Positions 17,058 through 26,961 of a stretch of 64,000 bases of DNA are shown one piece after another. The notes under the pieces are model-generated. The model was not told where the DNA came from. It did no database searches and saw only the letters and a program-made list of their open reading frames with translations. The stretch is from Marinifilum sp. D737 (GTDB lineage: Bacteria > Bacteroidota > Bacteroidia > Bacteroidales > Marinifilaceae). Positions within the stretch are counted from its first letter, which is position 1. Each line of letters starts with the position of its first letter. Made by a program: the position numbers and the translations under genes. The stretch covers positions 62,001 through 126,000 of the forward strand of contig NZ_JANQCD010000003.1 in assembly GCF_026672275.1 (NCBI RefSeq), written 5' to 3'.

Positions 17058-18299
17058 ATGAAATTTGATAACATAATAATAGGTGGTGGGTTAAGCGGAC
17101 TCACATGTGGAATTAAATTGGCGGAGCAGGGAAAAAAATGTGCGATTGTTTCATCTGGTCAAAGTGCAATTCATTTCTTTTCGGGTTCTTTTGATTTATT
17201 GGGTAAAGCAAATGGAGAAGAGGTTACAAACCCTTTGGAAAGCATGAAAAGCTTGCCTGAAAATCATCCATACAAAAGGGTAGGATTAGATAAAATAGAA
17301 CGATTAACAAATGATGCTTTGCATTTGTTGGTTCGTTCGGGTTTAAATTTAAATGGTCAAGCCGATAGAAATCACTATACTTTAACGCCTATGGGTGTAA
17401 TGAAACCAACTTGGTTGACTTTAAGTGATTTTACCAGTTTCGATCAAAAGGACAGTTTCCCATGGAAGAAAGCGGTGATCCTAAACTTTAGTGGATTTCT
17501 TGATTTTCATACACTCTTTATTAAAGATGGATTGAAAAAGCTTGATGTTCAAGCACAAATCAAAACTGTTTCGATGAAGCAGTTTGAAGCAATTCGTAAA
17601 AATCCTAGCGAAATGCGTTCAACAAATATTGCGAAAGAATTTGATAAAGAAAATGCTATTGAGGAATTCGCTCAGAAAGCAAATGTCCTAAGTGATGGAT
17701 TTGATGTGGTAATTCTTCCTGCTGTATTTGGATTATTTAACAAGACAATTGCAGATAAGCTAAAAGAGAAAATCGAAAAGCCAGTTCTTTTGTTACCAGC
17801 CATACCACCTTCGGTTCCAGGTATTCGAACACAGATAACCTTGCGTGAAAGATTTCAGGAATTAGGCGGAACCTACCTGTTGGGAGATAATGTTGAAGAA
17901 GGAGTTTTTGAAAATGGCAGGTTATTGGAGATTAGAACCAATAATCATGGAGATATAAAATTTGAAGCAGACCAATTTATTTTGGCAAGTGGAAGTTTTT
18001 ATAGCAAAGGAATTGTGGCAACTCACGATAAGTTATACGAACCAATTTTTGGTTTAGATATTGATGGCGATAGCAATCGTGAAAAATGGTTTGATGAAAA
18101 GATCTTTAACGATCAGGCGTTTATGCATTACGGTGTAAAAACCGATCAGAAATTTCGAGCGTTGATGAATGGTGAACCTGTAGAAAATTTATATGTGGCA
18201 GGTTCTGTGTTGGGAGGAGCAAATCCTCTTAAAGAAGGAAGTGGAGCAGGTATAAGTTTACTTACATCTCTTCATGCGGCTGAACAAATTTTAAAATAA
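17058..18299 (+). CDS. glpB: Anaerobic glycerol-3-phosphate dehydrogenase subunit B
   Basis: A 413-residue flavoprotein subunit. It has an N-terminal dinucleotide-binding fold (NIIIGGGLSGLTCGIKLAEQG, residues 4-24) and the GlpB-type segment SSGQSAIHFFSGSFDLLG. The C-terminal GSVLGGANPLKEGSGAGISL closes the nucleotide-binding fold. GlpB joins GlpA to the membrane-associated GlpC. It sits 8 bases after glpA and 7 before glpC, so the three are translated together. Confidence 0.93.
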   Translation: MKFDNIIIGGGLSGLTCGIKLAEQGKKCAIVSSGQSAIHFFSGSFDLLGKANGEEVTNPLESMKSLPENHPYKRVGLDKIERLTNDALHLLVRSGLNLNGQADRNHYTLTPMGVMKPTWLTLSDFTSFDQKDSFPWKKAVILNFSGFLDFHTLFIKDGLKKLDVQAQIKTVSMKQFEAIRKNPSEMRSTNIAKEFDKENAIEEFAQKANVLSDGFDVVILPAVFGLFNKTIADKLKEKIEKPVLLLPAIPPSVPGIRTQITLRERFQELGGTYLLGDNVEEGVFENGRLLEIRTNNHGDIKFEADQFILASGSFYSKGIVATHDKLYEPIFGLDIDGDSNREKWFDEKIFNDQAFMHYGVKTDQKFRALMNGEPVENLYVAGSVLGGANPLKEGSGAGISLLTSLHAAEQILK

Positions 18300-18306
18300 C
18301 AGGACA

Positions 18307-19566
18307 ATGAAAAAGGAAATATTTGAACCATATAACGTTAGTGATAACAACTTTGAACAATGTGTCAAATGTACAATCTGTACCGTTTATTGTCCGGTAT
18401 TGGAAGTAAATCCTGATTATCCTGGACCAAAACAATCGGGGCCCGATGGGGAGAGAATGCGATTAAAAGATCCAGCGTTTTATGATGAGGCTTTGAAGTT
18501 GTGTTTAAATTGTAAGCGCTGCGAAGTTGCTTGTCCTTCAGGAGTTAAAATTGGAGATATTATTCAATCTGCTCGCATAAAGTATAGCAAGAGCAAACCA
18601 AAACTTCGCGATATGATTCTTGCGAATACAGATATTGTAGGAACCATGGCGAGTACATTTGCTCCAATTGTGAATACAGCAGTTGCGCTGAAGCCAGTAC
18701 GTAAAGTAATGGATAGTGTGTTAAAGATCGATCATCATCGCATGTTTCCAAAGTATACAGGTTTGCGTTTTGAAACCTGGTATCGCAGATATGCAGAAAA
18801 GAAACAGCAAGAGTTCAAAAAGCATGTTAGTTATTTTCATGGCTGCTATGTGAATTATAACTTCCCTCAGCAGGGTAAAGATCTGATTAAGGTAATGAAT
18901 GCTGCAGGTTATGGTGTACACCTTTTGGAGAAAGAAAAATGTTGTGGTGTTGCATTAATTTCTAATGGATTAATAAAACAGGCAACCAAACAAGCCAAAC
19001 ACAATGTTGAGGCATTCAAGAAATCAATTGTAGATAAAAAGATGCCAGTGATTTCAACATCATCAACTTGTATATTTACCATTCGCGATGAATACCCTCA
19101 TTTATTAGGAGTAAAAAATGAGGAAATAAGAAATGATAGTGAATTGGCGACACGTTTCATATTCCGATTGATTGATGAAGGAAAATTGAATTTGGTATTT
19201 AAAAAGAATTACAAAAAAAGAATCGCATATCACACTCCTTGTCATATGGAAAAGTTAGGTTGGTCTATTTATTCCACTTCGCTTTTAAAAATGATACCGG
19301 GAGTTGAATTGGTTCAGCTTGAGTCACAATGTTGTGGGATAGCAGGAACTTATGGATTTAAGAAAGAAAATTATCAAACATCACAGGAAGTTGGTAAGCC
19401 TTTATTCGATCAGATAGAAAACTCTAAGGTTGATTTTGTTGCTACAGATTGTGAAACCTGTAAATGGCAAATAGAAATGTCAACATCTAGCAAAGTTCAG
19501 CATCCGATATCTATTCTGGCAGAAGCAATAGATGTGGAAGCTACAATGAAGCTATGGCAAAAATAA
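18307..19566 (+). CDS. glpC: Anaerobic glycerol-3-phosphate dehydrogenase subunit C
   Basis: A 419-residue iron-sulfur subunit that passes electrons from GlpAB to menaquinone. Two 4Fe-4S ferredoxin motifs lie near the N-terminus (CVKCTICTVYCPV and CLNCKRCEVACPSG). Two cysteine-rich CCG domains follow (HGCYVNYNF ... KEKCCGVALI, and TPCHMEKLGW ... ESQCCGIAGTYG). It has the expected length and order for GlpC and is the last gene of the operon, followed by a terminator. Confidence 0.95.
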   Translation: MKKEIFEPYNVSDNNFEQCVKCTICTVYCPVLEVNPDYPGPKQSGPDGERMRLKDPAFYDEALKLCLNCKRCEVACPSGVKIGDIIQSARIKYSKSKPKLRDMILANTDIVGTMASTFAPIVNTAVALKPVRKVMDSVLKIDHHRMFPKYTGLRFETWYRRYAEKKQQEFKKHVSYFHGCYVNYNFPQQGKDLIKVMNAAGYGVHLLEKEKCCGVALISNGLIKQATKQAKHNVEAFKKSIVDKKMPVISTSSTCIFTIRDEYPHLLGVKNEEIRNDSELATRFIFRLIDEGKLNLVFKKNYKKRIAYHTPCHMEKLGWSIYSTSLLKMIPGVELVQLESQCCGIAGTYGFKKENYQTSQEVGKPLFDQIENSKVDFVATDCETCKWQIEMSTSSKVQHPISILAEAIDVEATMKLWQK

Positions 19567-19606
19567 GCGTGTAGCAGAGCAAAATATTTTATTTTTAAGT
19601 TAGGTT

Positions 19607-19657
19607 AATGCCGTAATTATTGGATTATTTCGATCCACTGATTGCGGCATTTTTTTT
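19607..19657 (+). terminator. Terminator of glpABC
   Basis: An 11-bp stem, AATGCCGTAAT (19607-19617) and ATTGCGGCATT (19641-19651), then eight T. Confidence 0.85.
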
Positions 19658-19788
19658 GCATGTAAACATTCTTTTAAAATTAATACTGATTTACAGGTTT
19701 GATTTGGGTAAAAAATAGGAGAATCCCTACTTGTGAAATTCAATGTGGTAATCTATTTTTAACGCCCAATATTACGGACAACTTTAAC

Positions 19789-19914
19789 CTATACCAATAA
19801 GATTTAAAATGATCTTGGTATAGTGCCGATATACATTTTAAAATCATTTAGGAATAGTTTGCCTGGATTTATTATAGGGAGATGCACTAAATGATTATTT
19901 AAAATGATAATCGG
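19789..19914. repeat. Double-hairpin repeat element upstream of the transporter
   Basis: Hairpin 1: CTATACCAA..AGAT (19789 on) pairs with ATCTTGGTATAG (ending at 19823). Hairpin 2: CCGATATACATTTTAAAATCATTTA (19826-19850) pairs imperfectly with the segment 19888-19914. The two ends of the segment also resemble each other inverted (TATACCA / TAATACCG). It is a MITE-like or structured repeat in the 378-base gap before the POT-like gene. Confidence 0.45.
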
Positions 19915-19944
19915 TATTAAAACAAAACTAAATAAAGAAATTAA

Positions 19945-21342
19945 ATGAGTGCAGAACAAGTGAGTACGGGAAAAGAAAAGTTCTCAAGAGCTTTTTGGGT
20001 GGCCAATTCTGTTGAGCTTTTAGAAAGAGCAGCATACTATGGAGTTTTCATTGTAATAACCATATATCTTTCAAGGATATTAGGCTTTACTGATATCGAG
20101 GCAGCAATGATATCAGGTTTGTTTTCAGCAGGTTTGTATCTACTACCTACATTTAGTGGCGCTTTAGCTGATAAAATGGGTTTTAGAAAAGCTTTGTTGT
20201 TGGCTTTCACATTACTAAGTATTGGTTATGCAGGATTAGCAATATTACCAACCATGTTAGAAGCTGCTGGTTTGGTTGAATATACCGAAGTAACCAAGTT
20301 TACCGGATTAGAAAAAACCAGTTGGAAATGGATGATTGTACCAATTGTTATTGTGATCATGGTTGGGGGATCGTTTATTAAATCTGTAATTACAGGAACA
20401 GTAGCCAAAGAAACCACAGAATCGAATCGTGCAAGGGGATTTTCTATTTTTTACATGATGGTAAACATCGGTTCATTCTCGGGAAAAACCATTGTAAAAC
20501 CATTGCGTGAAGCTATGGGGAACGAAGGATTGGTAAACCTAAACTTCTTTTCTGCAGCAATGACCTTGGCAGCAGTTTTTGCGGTATTCTTCTTCTTTAA
20601 GACTTCAAAAACAGAGGGTGAAGGAAAATCATTAAATGAGATTTGGCAAGCATTAACAAGAGTAATTGCGAATGGTCGTTTGGTTGCGTTAATTCTCATT
20701 GTTACAGGGTTCTGGATGGTGCAGCATCAATTGTATGCAACCATGCCTAAATATGTATTGCGTATGGCAGGTGAAGGAGCTTCTCCATCATGGTATGCCA
20801 ATGTAAATCCATTGATTGTAGTACTTTCGGTAGGATTGGTTACTCAATTAATGGCAAAACGTACTGCACTTCTATCCATGACCATTGGGATGTTTATTAT
20901 GCCAGTTTCTGCTTTGTGTATGGCAGCTGGTAACTTACTAAATGTAGAGTCTGTTGATTTGGGATTGTTTAGTATGCATCCGGTAGCATTTATGATGATT
21001 GTAGGTATTGTATTCCAAGGATTGGCAGAATCATTTATCTCTCCTCGATTCCTGGAGTACTTCTCTTTGCAAGCTCCTAAAGGTGAAGAAGGTTTGTATT
21101 TAGGATTTAGTCACTTGCATTCTTTTGTATCTTCCATTTTAGGATTTGGATTATCAGGTGTTCTTTTAACAAAGTATTGTCCTGATCCAACACTATTTGA
21201 TAGTAGAGCAGAATGGGAAGTAGCATCGGCAAATGCACATTACATTTGGTATTATTTTGTTGGAATTGCTGCAGTATCAGCAATTGCCTTAATCGTTTAC
21301 GGTAGAGTGACTAAAAAACTAGATGCACAGAAAGCTGCATAA
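19945..21342 (+). CDS. MFS transporter, POT (peptide/H+ symporter)-like
   Basis: A 465-residue inner-membrane protein with about 12-14 hydrophobic helices. The first helix has ELLERAAYYGVF, matching the ExxERxxYYG motif of proton-coupled oligopeptide (POT/PTR2) transporters. A second POT-like motif, FYMMVNIGSFSG, is at about residue 170. It is not a GlpT-type glycerol-phosphate antiporter by sequence, although it lies after glpABC, from which a terminator and repeat separate it. The substrate is uncertain; peptides would fit the peptidase and SusC/SusD genes in this window. Confidence 0.7.
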   Translation: MSAEQVSTGKEKFSRAFWVANSVELLERAAYYGVFIVITIYLSRILGFTDIEAAMISGLFSAGLYLLPTFSGALADKMGFRKALLLAFTLLSIGYAGLAILPTMLEAAGLVEYTEVTKFTGLEKTSWKWMIVPIVIVIMVGGSFIKSVITGTVAKETTESNRARGFSIFYMMVNIGSFSGKTIVKPLREAMGNEGLVNLNFFSAAMTLAAVFAVFFFFKTSKTEGEGKSLNEIWQALTRVIANGRLVALILIVTGFWMVQHQLYATMPKYVLRMAGEGASPSWYANVNPLIVVLSVGLVTQLMAKRTALLSMTIGMFIMPVSALCMAAGNLLNVESVDLGLFSMHPVAFMMIVGIVFQGLAESFISPRFLEYFSLQAPKGEEGLYLGFSHLHSFVSSILGFGLSGVLLTKYCPDPTLFDSRAEWEVASANAHYIWYYFVGIAAVSAIALIVYGRVTKKLDAQKAA

Positions 21343-21366
21343 TAAAAGCAAAATATAATAAATCAT

Positions 21367-21395
21367 AAACCGTCTCAGTTGAGGCGGTTTTTTTT
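21367..21395 (+). terminator. Terminator after the POT-like transporter
   Basis: AAACCGTCTC / GAGGCGGTTT with an AGTT loop, then T. The same stem-loop sequence recurs at 37935-37962. The rest of the 364-base gap to the sigma gene shows nothing convincing. Confidence 0.9.
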
Positions 21396-21706
21396 GTAAA
21401 TTTTGTGAATGTCTTTGATTGATATGCTTGGAGCCGTGTGGTTTTTGGAAGAGTCAGGATGAAGTAAAATGTGGACACCACAAAATAGCATGAGGATGAC
21501 ATGAGTGTAATTGAGGACAATAGAAATATTTGTAGTATGGGACTTGAGTTGTGTTGTAAAGGGTTGAAAAACAGCGGAATGAATGTAAGAGGTCATGTAG
21601 GTAGATTGACTGTAATTGTAATGACATTTTAATTTGAAATTTTCACTTTATAAGATTTTTTGCATCTTTGACCAACCTATATTAACCACTTAAGAAAACT
21701 TAACCC

Positions 21707-22279
21707 TTGAAAAATCATACCCAAAATATTGATTTTCTGATTAGAAGACTATCTGTTGATTCTGATGAGCGTGCTTTAGATGAGCTTTTTCATATTTATT
21801 ACGATAGGCTTTTAACAGCATCTTTTGTATTGGTGAAAAGCAAAGATTTGGCAGAGGAGGTTGTTGCTGATGTATTTTATCAAGTCTGGCAGAATAGAGA
21901 GAAGCTACAGGAAGTGAAAAATCTTGATAATTATCTATTTATTAGTGTAAAGAATCGTTCCTTAAACTGTATCAATAAAGAGCAAAAGGTTGGTAAAGAT
22001 TCTATTGATGAATCAGTCTCGAATAAACTAAGCGAAGAAAATACAGCCGAAGATGTAATTATTGCAAAGGAATTACAAGATAAGATTACCCAAAGCATTG
22101 AAAGTTTACCACCCAAGTGTAGAGAAGTTTTTCTGATGATTCGTTTTGAAGGCATGAAGTATAAAGAAGTGGCTGAAACACTGAAAGTATCTGTAAATAC
22201 TGTAGATACACAAATGGGTATTGCCATAAAAAAGCTAGCAGAAATGATTGGCTACAAAGGTAGAATGAAAAAAAGATAA
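21707..22279 (+). CDS. ECF RNA polymerase sigma factor (second FecI-like)
   Basis: A 190-residue ECF sigma factor of the Bacteroidota FecI type. Region 2 is at about 22-95 (AEEVVADVFYQVWQNREKL) and region 4 at about 128-180 (LPPKCREVFLMIRFEGMKYKEVAETLKVSVNTVDTQM). The start codon is TTG at 21707; the first residues fit the family and no nearby ATG would do, so initiation may be weak. FecR follows after 67 bases and an STN-type SusC after that, so it should control this locus in response to the receptor's substrate. Confidence 0.92.
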   Translation: MKNHTQNIDFLIRRLSVDSDERALDELFHIYYDRLLTASFVLVKSKDLAEEVVADVFYQVWQNREKLQEVKNLDNYLFISVKNRSLNCINKEQKVGKDSIDESVSNKLSEENTAEDVIIAKELQDKITQSIESLPPKCREVFLMIRFEGMKYKEVAETLKVSVNTVDTQMGIAIKKLAEMIGYKGRMKKR

Positions 22280-22346
22280 TTTTTTTCATTTTTTTTTAGT
22301 GGAAGCTTAAAGAATTACTGTCTTAAAATTGAACTACAAGAATACA

Positions 22347-23375
22347 ATGACGGAAATGGATAAAATAAATCAGTTAATAGCAAAGCAGTTTGCTGGAGAA
22401 ATCTCTGAAAAAGAGGCTGGCCAATTGGGGGATTGGCTTAAAGCTTCATCAGAGAATGAAAAGCTATTTAATGATTTAAAAGCGGAGTGGGAGAATCTGG
22501 ACTTGAAAAGCTCGATTTCAGATAAATCACGAGTTTTAAATAATGTAAAATCTAGAATAAAAGCGGAAGAGCAAGATAAAAAAGTAACAAAGAAACTTTT
22601 CAGTCGTTCCTGGTATCATATTGCAGCTTCTGTAATTGCTTTAATTTCGATTTCAGCAATTGCATGGCATCAAGTTCAGGATCCTTTTTCAATTCTAAAC
22701 ACAATGGGTTACGAGGTGAACGAGTGTAATCCTGGTCATCAAAAAGAATTAATGCTTGCCGATGGAACTCATATTTTTTTGAACGGAGATAGTCGTATCA
22801 AGTACAAAAGGAATTTTACGGGTAATGAAAGAAATGTGTTTTTGCAGGGAGAAGCTTTTTTCAATGTTGCCAGAAACGAGCAAAAACCTTTTGTGATTGG
22901 TCTAAAAAAGGCAGAAGTGAAAGTTTTGGGAACTTCGTTTAATGTTAAGGCATATCCGGAAGATAAAAAAATGGAAACTTCGGTATTGACCGGAAAAGTT
23001 GCATTTACTCATACTCAGGGAATGTTGAAGAAGAAGCAGGAAAGTATGTATTTGGTGCCAGGACAAAAGGGAGTTGTTGATCGTAGTAATAAATCCTTTG
23101 ATAAGTTACAGGTTGATAACGAAAAGGATGTGGCTTGGATAAATAAGAACTTGCACTTTGAAAACACCACTTTATTAGAAATAACCAGAGCCTTATATAG
23201 AATGTATGGTGTGAATTTTAAATTTACAGATGGCAGTCTGAAAGATTTAAGAATCACAGCAAATTTCGAAAATGAAAAATTGGAAGAAGTCATTAAAATT
23301 CTTGAAATGACCAGTGAATTTTCATATAAAATGGAGAATAACTTGGTTATATTAGGAACAAAAGGTGATTTTTAA
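22347..23375 (+). CDS. FecR-family anti-sigma factor (second)
   Basis: About 342 residues from the ATG at 22347; the frame could also start at a TTG at 22329. It has a cytoplasmic sigma-binding part (about 1-85), one membrane helix (WYHIAASVIALISISAIAW, about 90-108), a FecR domain (about 140-240: LADGTHIFLNGDSRIKY, QGEAFFNVAR, VLGTSFNVKAY), and a C-terminal DUF4974-like domain that docks with the STN domain of the receptor. It belongs with the sigma at 21707 and the receptor at 23512. Confidence 0.93.
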   Translation: MTEMDKINQLIAKQFAGEISEKEAGQLGDWLKASSENEKLFNDLKAEWENLDLKSSISDKSRVLNNVKSRIKAEEQDKKVTKKLFSRSWYHIAASVIALISISAIAWHQVQDPFSILNTMGYEVNECNPGHQKELMLADGTHIFLNGDSRIKYKRNFTGNERNVFLQGEAFFNVARNEQKPFVIGLKKAEVKVLGTSFNVKAYPEDKKMETSVLTGKVAFTHTQGMLKKKQESMYLVPGQKGVVDRSNKSFDKLQVDNEKDVAWINKNLHFENTTLLEITRALYRMYGVNFKFTDGSLKDLRITANFENEKLEEVIKILEMTSEFSYKMENNLVILGTKGDF

Positions 23376-23399
23376 TGGACTAGGTGTTTTAAGTAAACA

Positions 23400-23513
23400 C
23401 AAAAAAAATACCAAAGAATGGCAGTTCTTCGGTATTTCAACTAACATGTAGTAAATTTACTTGTCAAGTAAAAATGTAATTGAAACAAGCGCAATTGCTT
23501 CAACTAGCATTAT
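23400..23513 (-). ncRNA. Candidate DonS-like antisense small RNA opposite the second SusC 5' end
   Basis: On the minus strand, TTTG (23552-23549), a 21-base spacer and TAATTTTG (23527-23520) form a good Bacteroidota promoter inside the start of susC. About 75 bases downstream, a 13-position stem (23437-23425 with 23418-23406, one mismatch) ends in an eight-T run (23408-23401). The predicted RNA is about 110 nt and would cover the susC leader. Together with the matching structure at 3455 this fits cis-antisense RNAs of the DonS type that repress susC homologues. Confidence 0.45.
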
Positions 23514-26500
23514 GTACGACAAAATTAGGAAAAAATATCGATTCAGTACAAACAAATTTTCAACTGTTTGTAAAATATCTGTTATTAATAATGGATGTAA
23601 GGTATTGGTAGGCTTAGTTTTCAAGCTTTTCCTAGTTGTAATTTCTTTCGAATCTTATTCCCAGTCCATACCAATTTCTTTGAATTTGATGGGACAAAGT
23701 ATGCCATTTGAAGATTTTTTTCAGGAAATTGAATCGCAGACTAATGTATCCTTTGTTTATAATACAGATAGAATTAAGGGATATTTTGCCAATATTCCGG
23801 ATAAAGAGGCTCTTCCTCTTGAAGAATTGTTAAGTCTGGTGCTTCATCCACAGGGATTTTCATTTGTTCTGTATCAGGATAAAATTATTATTAGAAAATC
23901 AAGTGGTCAAGTTCCTGCTACTAAATTGAAAGCTGCAAATCCAACAGATGTAGCTCAAATGGTTAAAGTTCAGAAAATCATGATTGGTAGAGTTCTTTGT
24001 GATGAAGATGGTCTCCCCATAGTTGGTGCATCTGTTAAGGTAAAGAATGAAGCTCGAGGAACAGCGAGTGATAAAGATGGTTACTATACATTAAACTGCT
24101 TGGTTGGGGATACAATAATTTTTTCTGCAATTGGTTTTAATAGTAGCGAGACTGTAGTTGGTCTTAAAATGATTGAAGACATTCGATTAAGTACCGATGT
24201 AATTAACCTTAAAGAAGTGAATATTATTGGCTACGGTGAGGAGGCCAAAGAGGAACAAATAGGTGCGGTAAGTTCCGTTACCAATAGCATGACCGGAGAA
24301 GTTCCTAATAATTTGGATGAGACCTTGGCAGGTACTGCCAGTGGGGTGTGGTTTCAAAAGAGTTCTGGTGTTCCTGGAAGTTCATCTACCATTGCTATTA
24401 GGGGAGTAACCTCATTACAGCCAGATGCCAATAGTCCATTGATTGTAGTGGATGGGGTTCCACTGTTTAATACAGAGGAAGGATTGAGTCGGATAACTTA
24501 TCAAACTGTATCGGGTGGTCAGGCATTTGGATTGTTTGATAACTACGTTTACAACGATCTTAGGGAAAGTACATTCTTTCAAAAGAATGGATTAAATGTA
24601 GTAAATCCTGAGGACATTGAATCAATTAGTATATTGAAAGATGCTTTCTCGACTTCCATTTATGGTTCGAGGGGAGCAGCAGGGGTTATTCTGATTAATA
24701 CGAAACATCCTGAAAAATTTGGCTTAAAAGTTAATCTGTTAATGGAGACAGGAATTTCTAAACCTGTTAATAAACCTGATTTGATGAATGGAGAAAAGTA
24801 TTCATCGTTTTATTCCAACTATTACAGCCAGCTTAAGAAAAAAGAAGTTGTTTTTCCTAATGATATTAATACCAATTGGTACGATAAAGTGGTGCGAAAT
24901 GCTACAAGTAATAAATTGGCTTTGTCCATACAAAATAAGAAACACAATGGTTTTTTATACTTTAGTTTTTCTCATTTAACTCAGGAGTCATATGTAATTG
25001 GGGCAGATTATAAAAGATATACTGCAAGATTTAATTTTCAGCAAAAAATCAATAACCGATTTTTAATAGGATCTAATATATCGCTGACAGCAGAGAAGAA
25101 TAATTCCTTATTGGCTCCAAAAATTTATCGTGATGCAATATTAAAAGCTCCTAATTTGCCAATATATAATTCAGATGGAGGATTTAACTTTTCTACTGAA
25201 AGAAATCCATATGGTGATTATACTGAGAATCCAGTGGCAATGGCTCTAAATGATAAAGGAGAAATACTCGATAACTATATCATTGCGAATGTATATACGG
25301 ATTTACAAATTGTGAATAATTTGTCATATCGTTGTGACCTTGGAGTTAATTTCATTGAAACGGATGCTTTGTCATCTTATCGGAATAGTTATCAAAATGA
25401 TGAGAAACTAACCATTGAAACAGATGGTTATTCGAGAAAATATGTAATTACGAATACATTAACTGGAAATAAGTCATTTGGAGATCATAAGCTAAAGTTT
25501 GTTTTAGGGCAGAGTTTTGAACATTCAAGACAAAAGGAAGAACAATTAAATTATCAAAGCCCATATAGAATTAATAATCGAAATAGTTATGAATTAACTG
25601 ATTATTCCACAAGTAAGAGAAAGCATGCCTTGGCATCTTGGTTTGGAAGATTAAATTACAATTACAAACAAAAGATTTTTACAGGAATAAGTTACAGAAT
25701 TGATGGATCATCTCGTTTTAACAAAGACAATAGATATCAAATATTCCCAGCCTTTTCAGCAGGATATATTGTTTTAAATAAAGAAGGGGAAGAGATCATC
25801 AATAACTTAAAACTGAGAGCAAGTTTCGGTTATTCAGGAGTGGAACAATCCACATATACCTATGGAGCCTTAAGGACTTACGAACCTCATCAGGACGAAT
25901 TGACTTATGGAAATAAGAACATTATTACAGAAGCAAGAAGCTCAAGTTTCAATTTGTCGTGGGAGAAAACTGAGAATTTTGATGTAGGAATCGACATGAG
26001 TCTACTGAGCAATAATGTTCATCTTAACTTAGATTATTATTCTAAAAAAGTAAATAACTTGCTGTTGTTTACGGATGTACCTGCAATATCTGGTTATACA
26101 AAACAATGGGTGAATGTTGGTGCAATGAAAAATACAGGAATAGAATTGACTTGCGATGCCAAAATTCTAGGTGGAGAATTAAGTTGGGATGTGTTTCTTA
26201 CTGCTGCTTATAATCGTAATAAGGTATTGGAAATTAATCAGAATGGTTATGAAGTATGGGGGGCAGATAAGGCATACAAATATTTTGAGGAAGGAAAGGA
26301 AGCAGGGCAATTTATGCTATATCAATGGGAGGGTGTAAATCCTGAAAATGGAAATCCATTATGGCGATATGCTGATGGTACTTTAAGAGAGACTCCTCCA
26401 ACTAATTTAAATGATAGAAAAGCTCTGGGCTCCGGAATTCCAAAATATTCAGGAGGTGTTAGTAATATAGTGTCATATAAAGGAATAGAATTTAGTGCTT

Positions 26501-26961
26501 TTTTAGTTTTTGCTGAAGGAAAAAAACTAATGAACGGTACAGCTGCAATATTAAATACCTACACAACAACTGAAGTGAATAATTTATCAGTTGATGTTGC
26601 AAATTACTGGAGAAGTGAAGGGGAAATAAATAGTCGTCCGGCTTTATTTAATAAATCCATCACAGCACAGAATAATTATACCACCAGTCGAACAAGTTCA
26701 AGATTTTATGAAGATGCATCGTTTATAAGATTGAAAAAACTTGTGTTGGCTTATAATTTTCCGATGAAATTCGTTAAGAAGTTAAAGTTGGATAAAATTA
26801 AATTGTATGCTCAGGCAACCAATTTATTTACCATTACCAACTATTCTGGATTAGATCCGGAAGTAAGTGCTTTTGGAGTTTCATCACTCTTGTCAGGATA
26901 TGATGAGATAACGATGCCTCAGACTAAAACATACAGTCTTGGTTTGCGAATTGGTTTTTAA
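23512..26961 (+). CDS. SusC/RagA-family TonB-dependent receptor with STN domain (no adjacent SusD)
   Basis: About 1149 residues from the ATG at 23512; the frame opens at a TTG at 23461. Order: a long basic N-terminus and signal segment (to about SYSQS); an STN domain (about 55-110, FEDFFQEIESQTNVSFVYN) for signalling to FecR; a carboxypeptidase-regulatory-like domain (about 160-235); a plug (NIIGYGEEAKEEQIGAVSSV, then SIYGSRGAAGVILINTK); and a barrel ending SLGLRIGF. Its SusD is not the next gene. A kelch-type lipoprotein follows, then another SusC with SusD, so it may act mainly as the sensor. Confidence 0.92.
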   Translation: MYDKIRKKYRFSTNKFSTVCKISVINNGCKVLVGLVFKLFLVVISFESYSQSIPISLNLMGQSMPFEDFFQEIESQTNVSFVYNTDRIKGYFANIPDKEALPLEELLSLVLHPQGFSFVLYQDKIIIRKSSGQVPATKLKAANPTDVAQMVKVQKIMIGRVLCDEDGLPIVGASVKVKNEARGTASDKDGYYTLNCLVGDTIIFSAIGFNSSETVVGLKMIEDIRLSTDVINLKEVNIIGYGEEAKEEQIGAVSSVTNSMTGEVPNNLDETLAGTASGVWFQKSSGVPGSSSTIAIRGVTSLQPDANSPLIVVDGVPLFNTEEGLSRITYQTVSGGQAFGLFDNYVYNDLRESTFFQKNGLNVVNPEDIESISILKDAFSTSIYGSRGAAGVILINTKHPEKFGLKVNLLMETGISKPVNKPDLMNGEKYSSFYSNYYSQLKKKEVVFPNDINTNWYDKVVRNATSNKLALSIQNKKHNGFLYFSFSHLTQESYVIGADYKRYTARFNFQQKINNRFLIGSNISLTAEKNNSLLAPKIYRDAILKAPNLPIYNSDGGFNFSTERNPYGDYTENPVAMALNDKGEILDNYIIANVYTDLQIVNNLSYRCDLGVNFIETDALSSYRNSYQNDEKLTIETDGYSRKYVITNTLTGNKSFGDHKLKFVLGQSFEHSRQKEEQLNYQSPYRINNRNSYELTDYSTSKRKHALASWFGRLNYNYKQKIFTGISYRIDGSSRFNKDNRYQIFPAFSAGYIVLNKEGEEIINNLKLRASFGYSGVEQSTYTYGALRTYEPHQDELTYGNKNIITEARSSSFNLSWEKTENFDVGIDMSLLSNNVHLNLDYYSKKVNNLLLFTDVPAISGYTKQWVNVGAMKNTGIELTCDAKILGGELSWDVFLTAAYNRNKVLEINQNGYEVWGADKAYKYFEEGKEAGQFMLYQWEGVNPENGNPLWRYADGTLRETPPTNLNDRKALGSGIPKYSGGVSNIVSYKGIEFSAFLVFAEGKKLMNGTAAILNTYTTTEVNNLSVDVANYWRSEGEINSRPALFNKSITAQNNYTTSRTSSRFYEDASFIRLKKLVLAYNFPMKFVKKLKLDKIKLYAQATNLFTITNYSGLDPEVSAFGVSSLLSGYDEITMPQTKTYSLGLRIGF

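Noticed and set aside
19945-21342. Transporter as a glycerol-3-phosphate importer (GlpT)
   Set aside because: Its first-helix motif and FYMMVNIG segment are POT-like, and a terminator separates it from glpABC.
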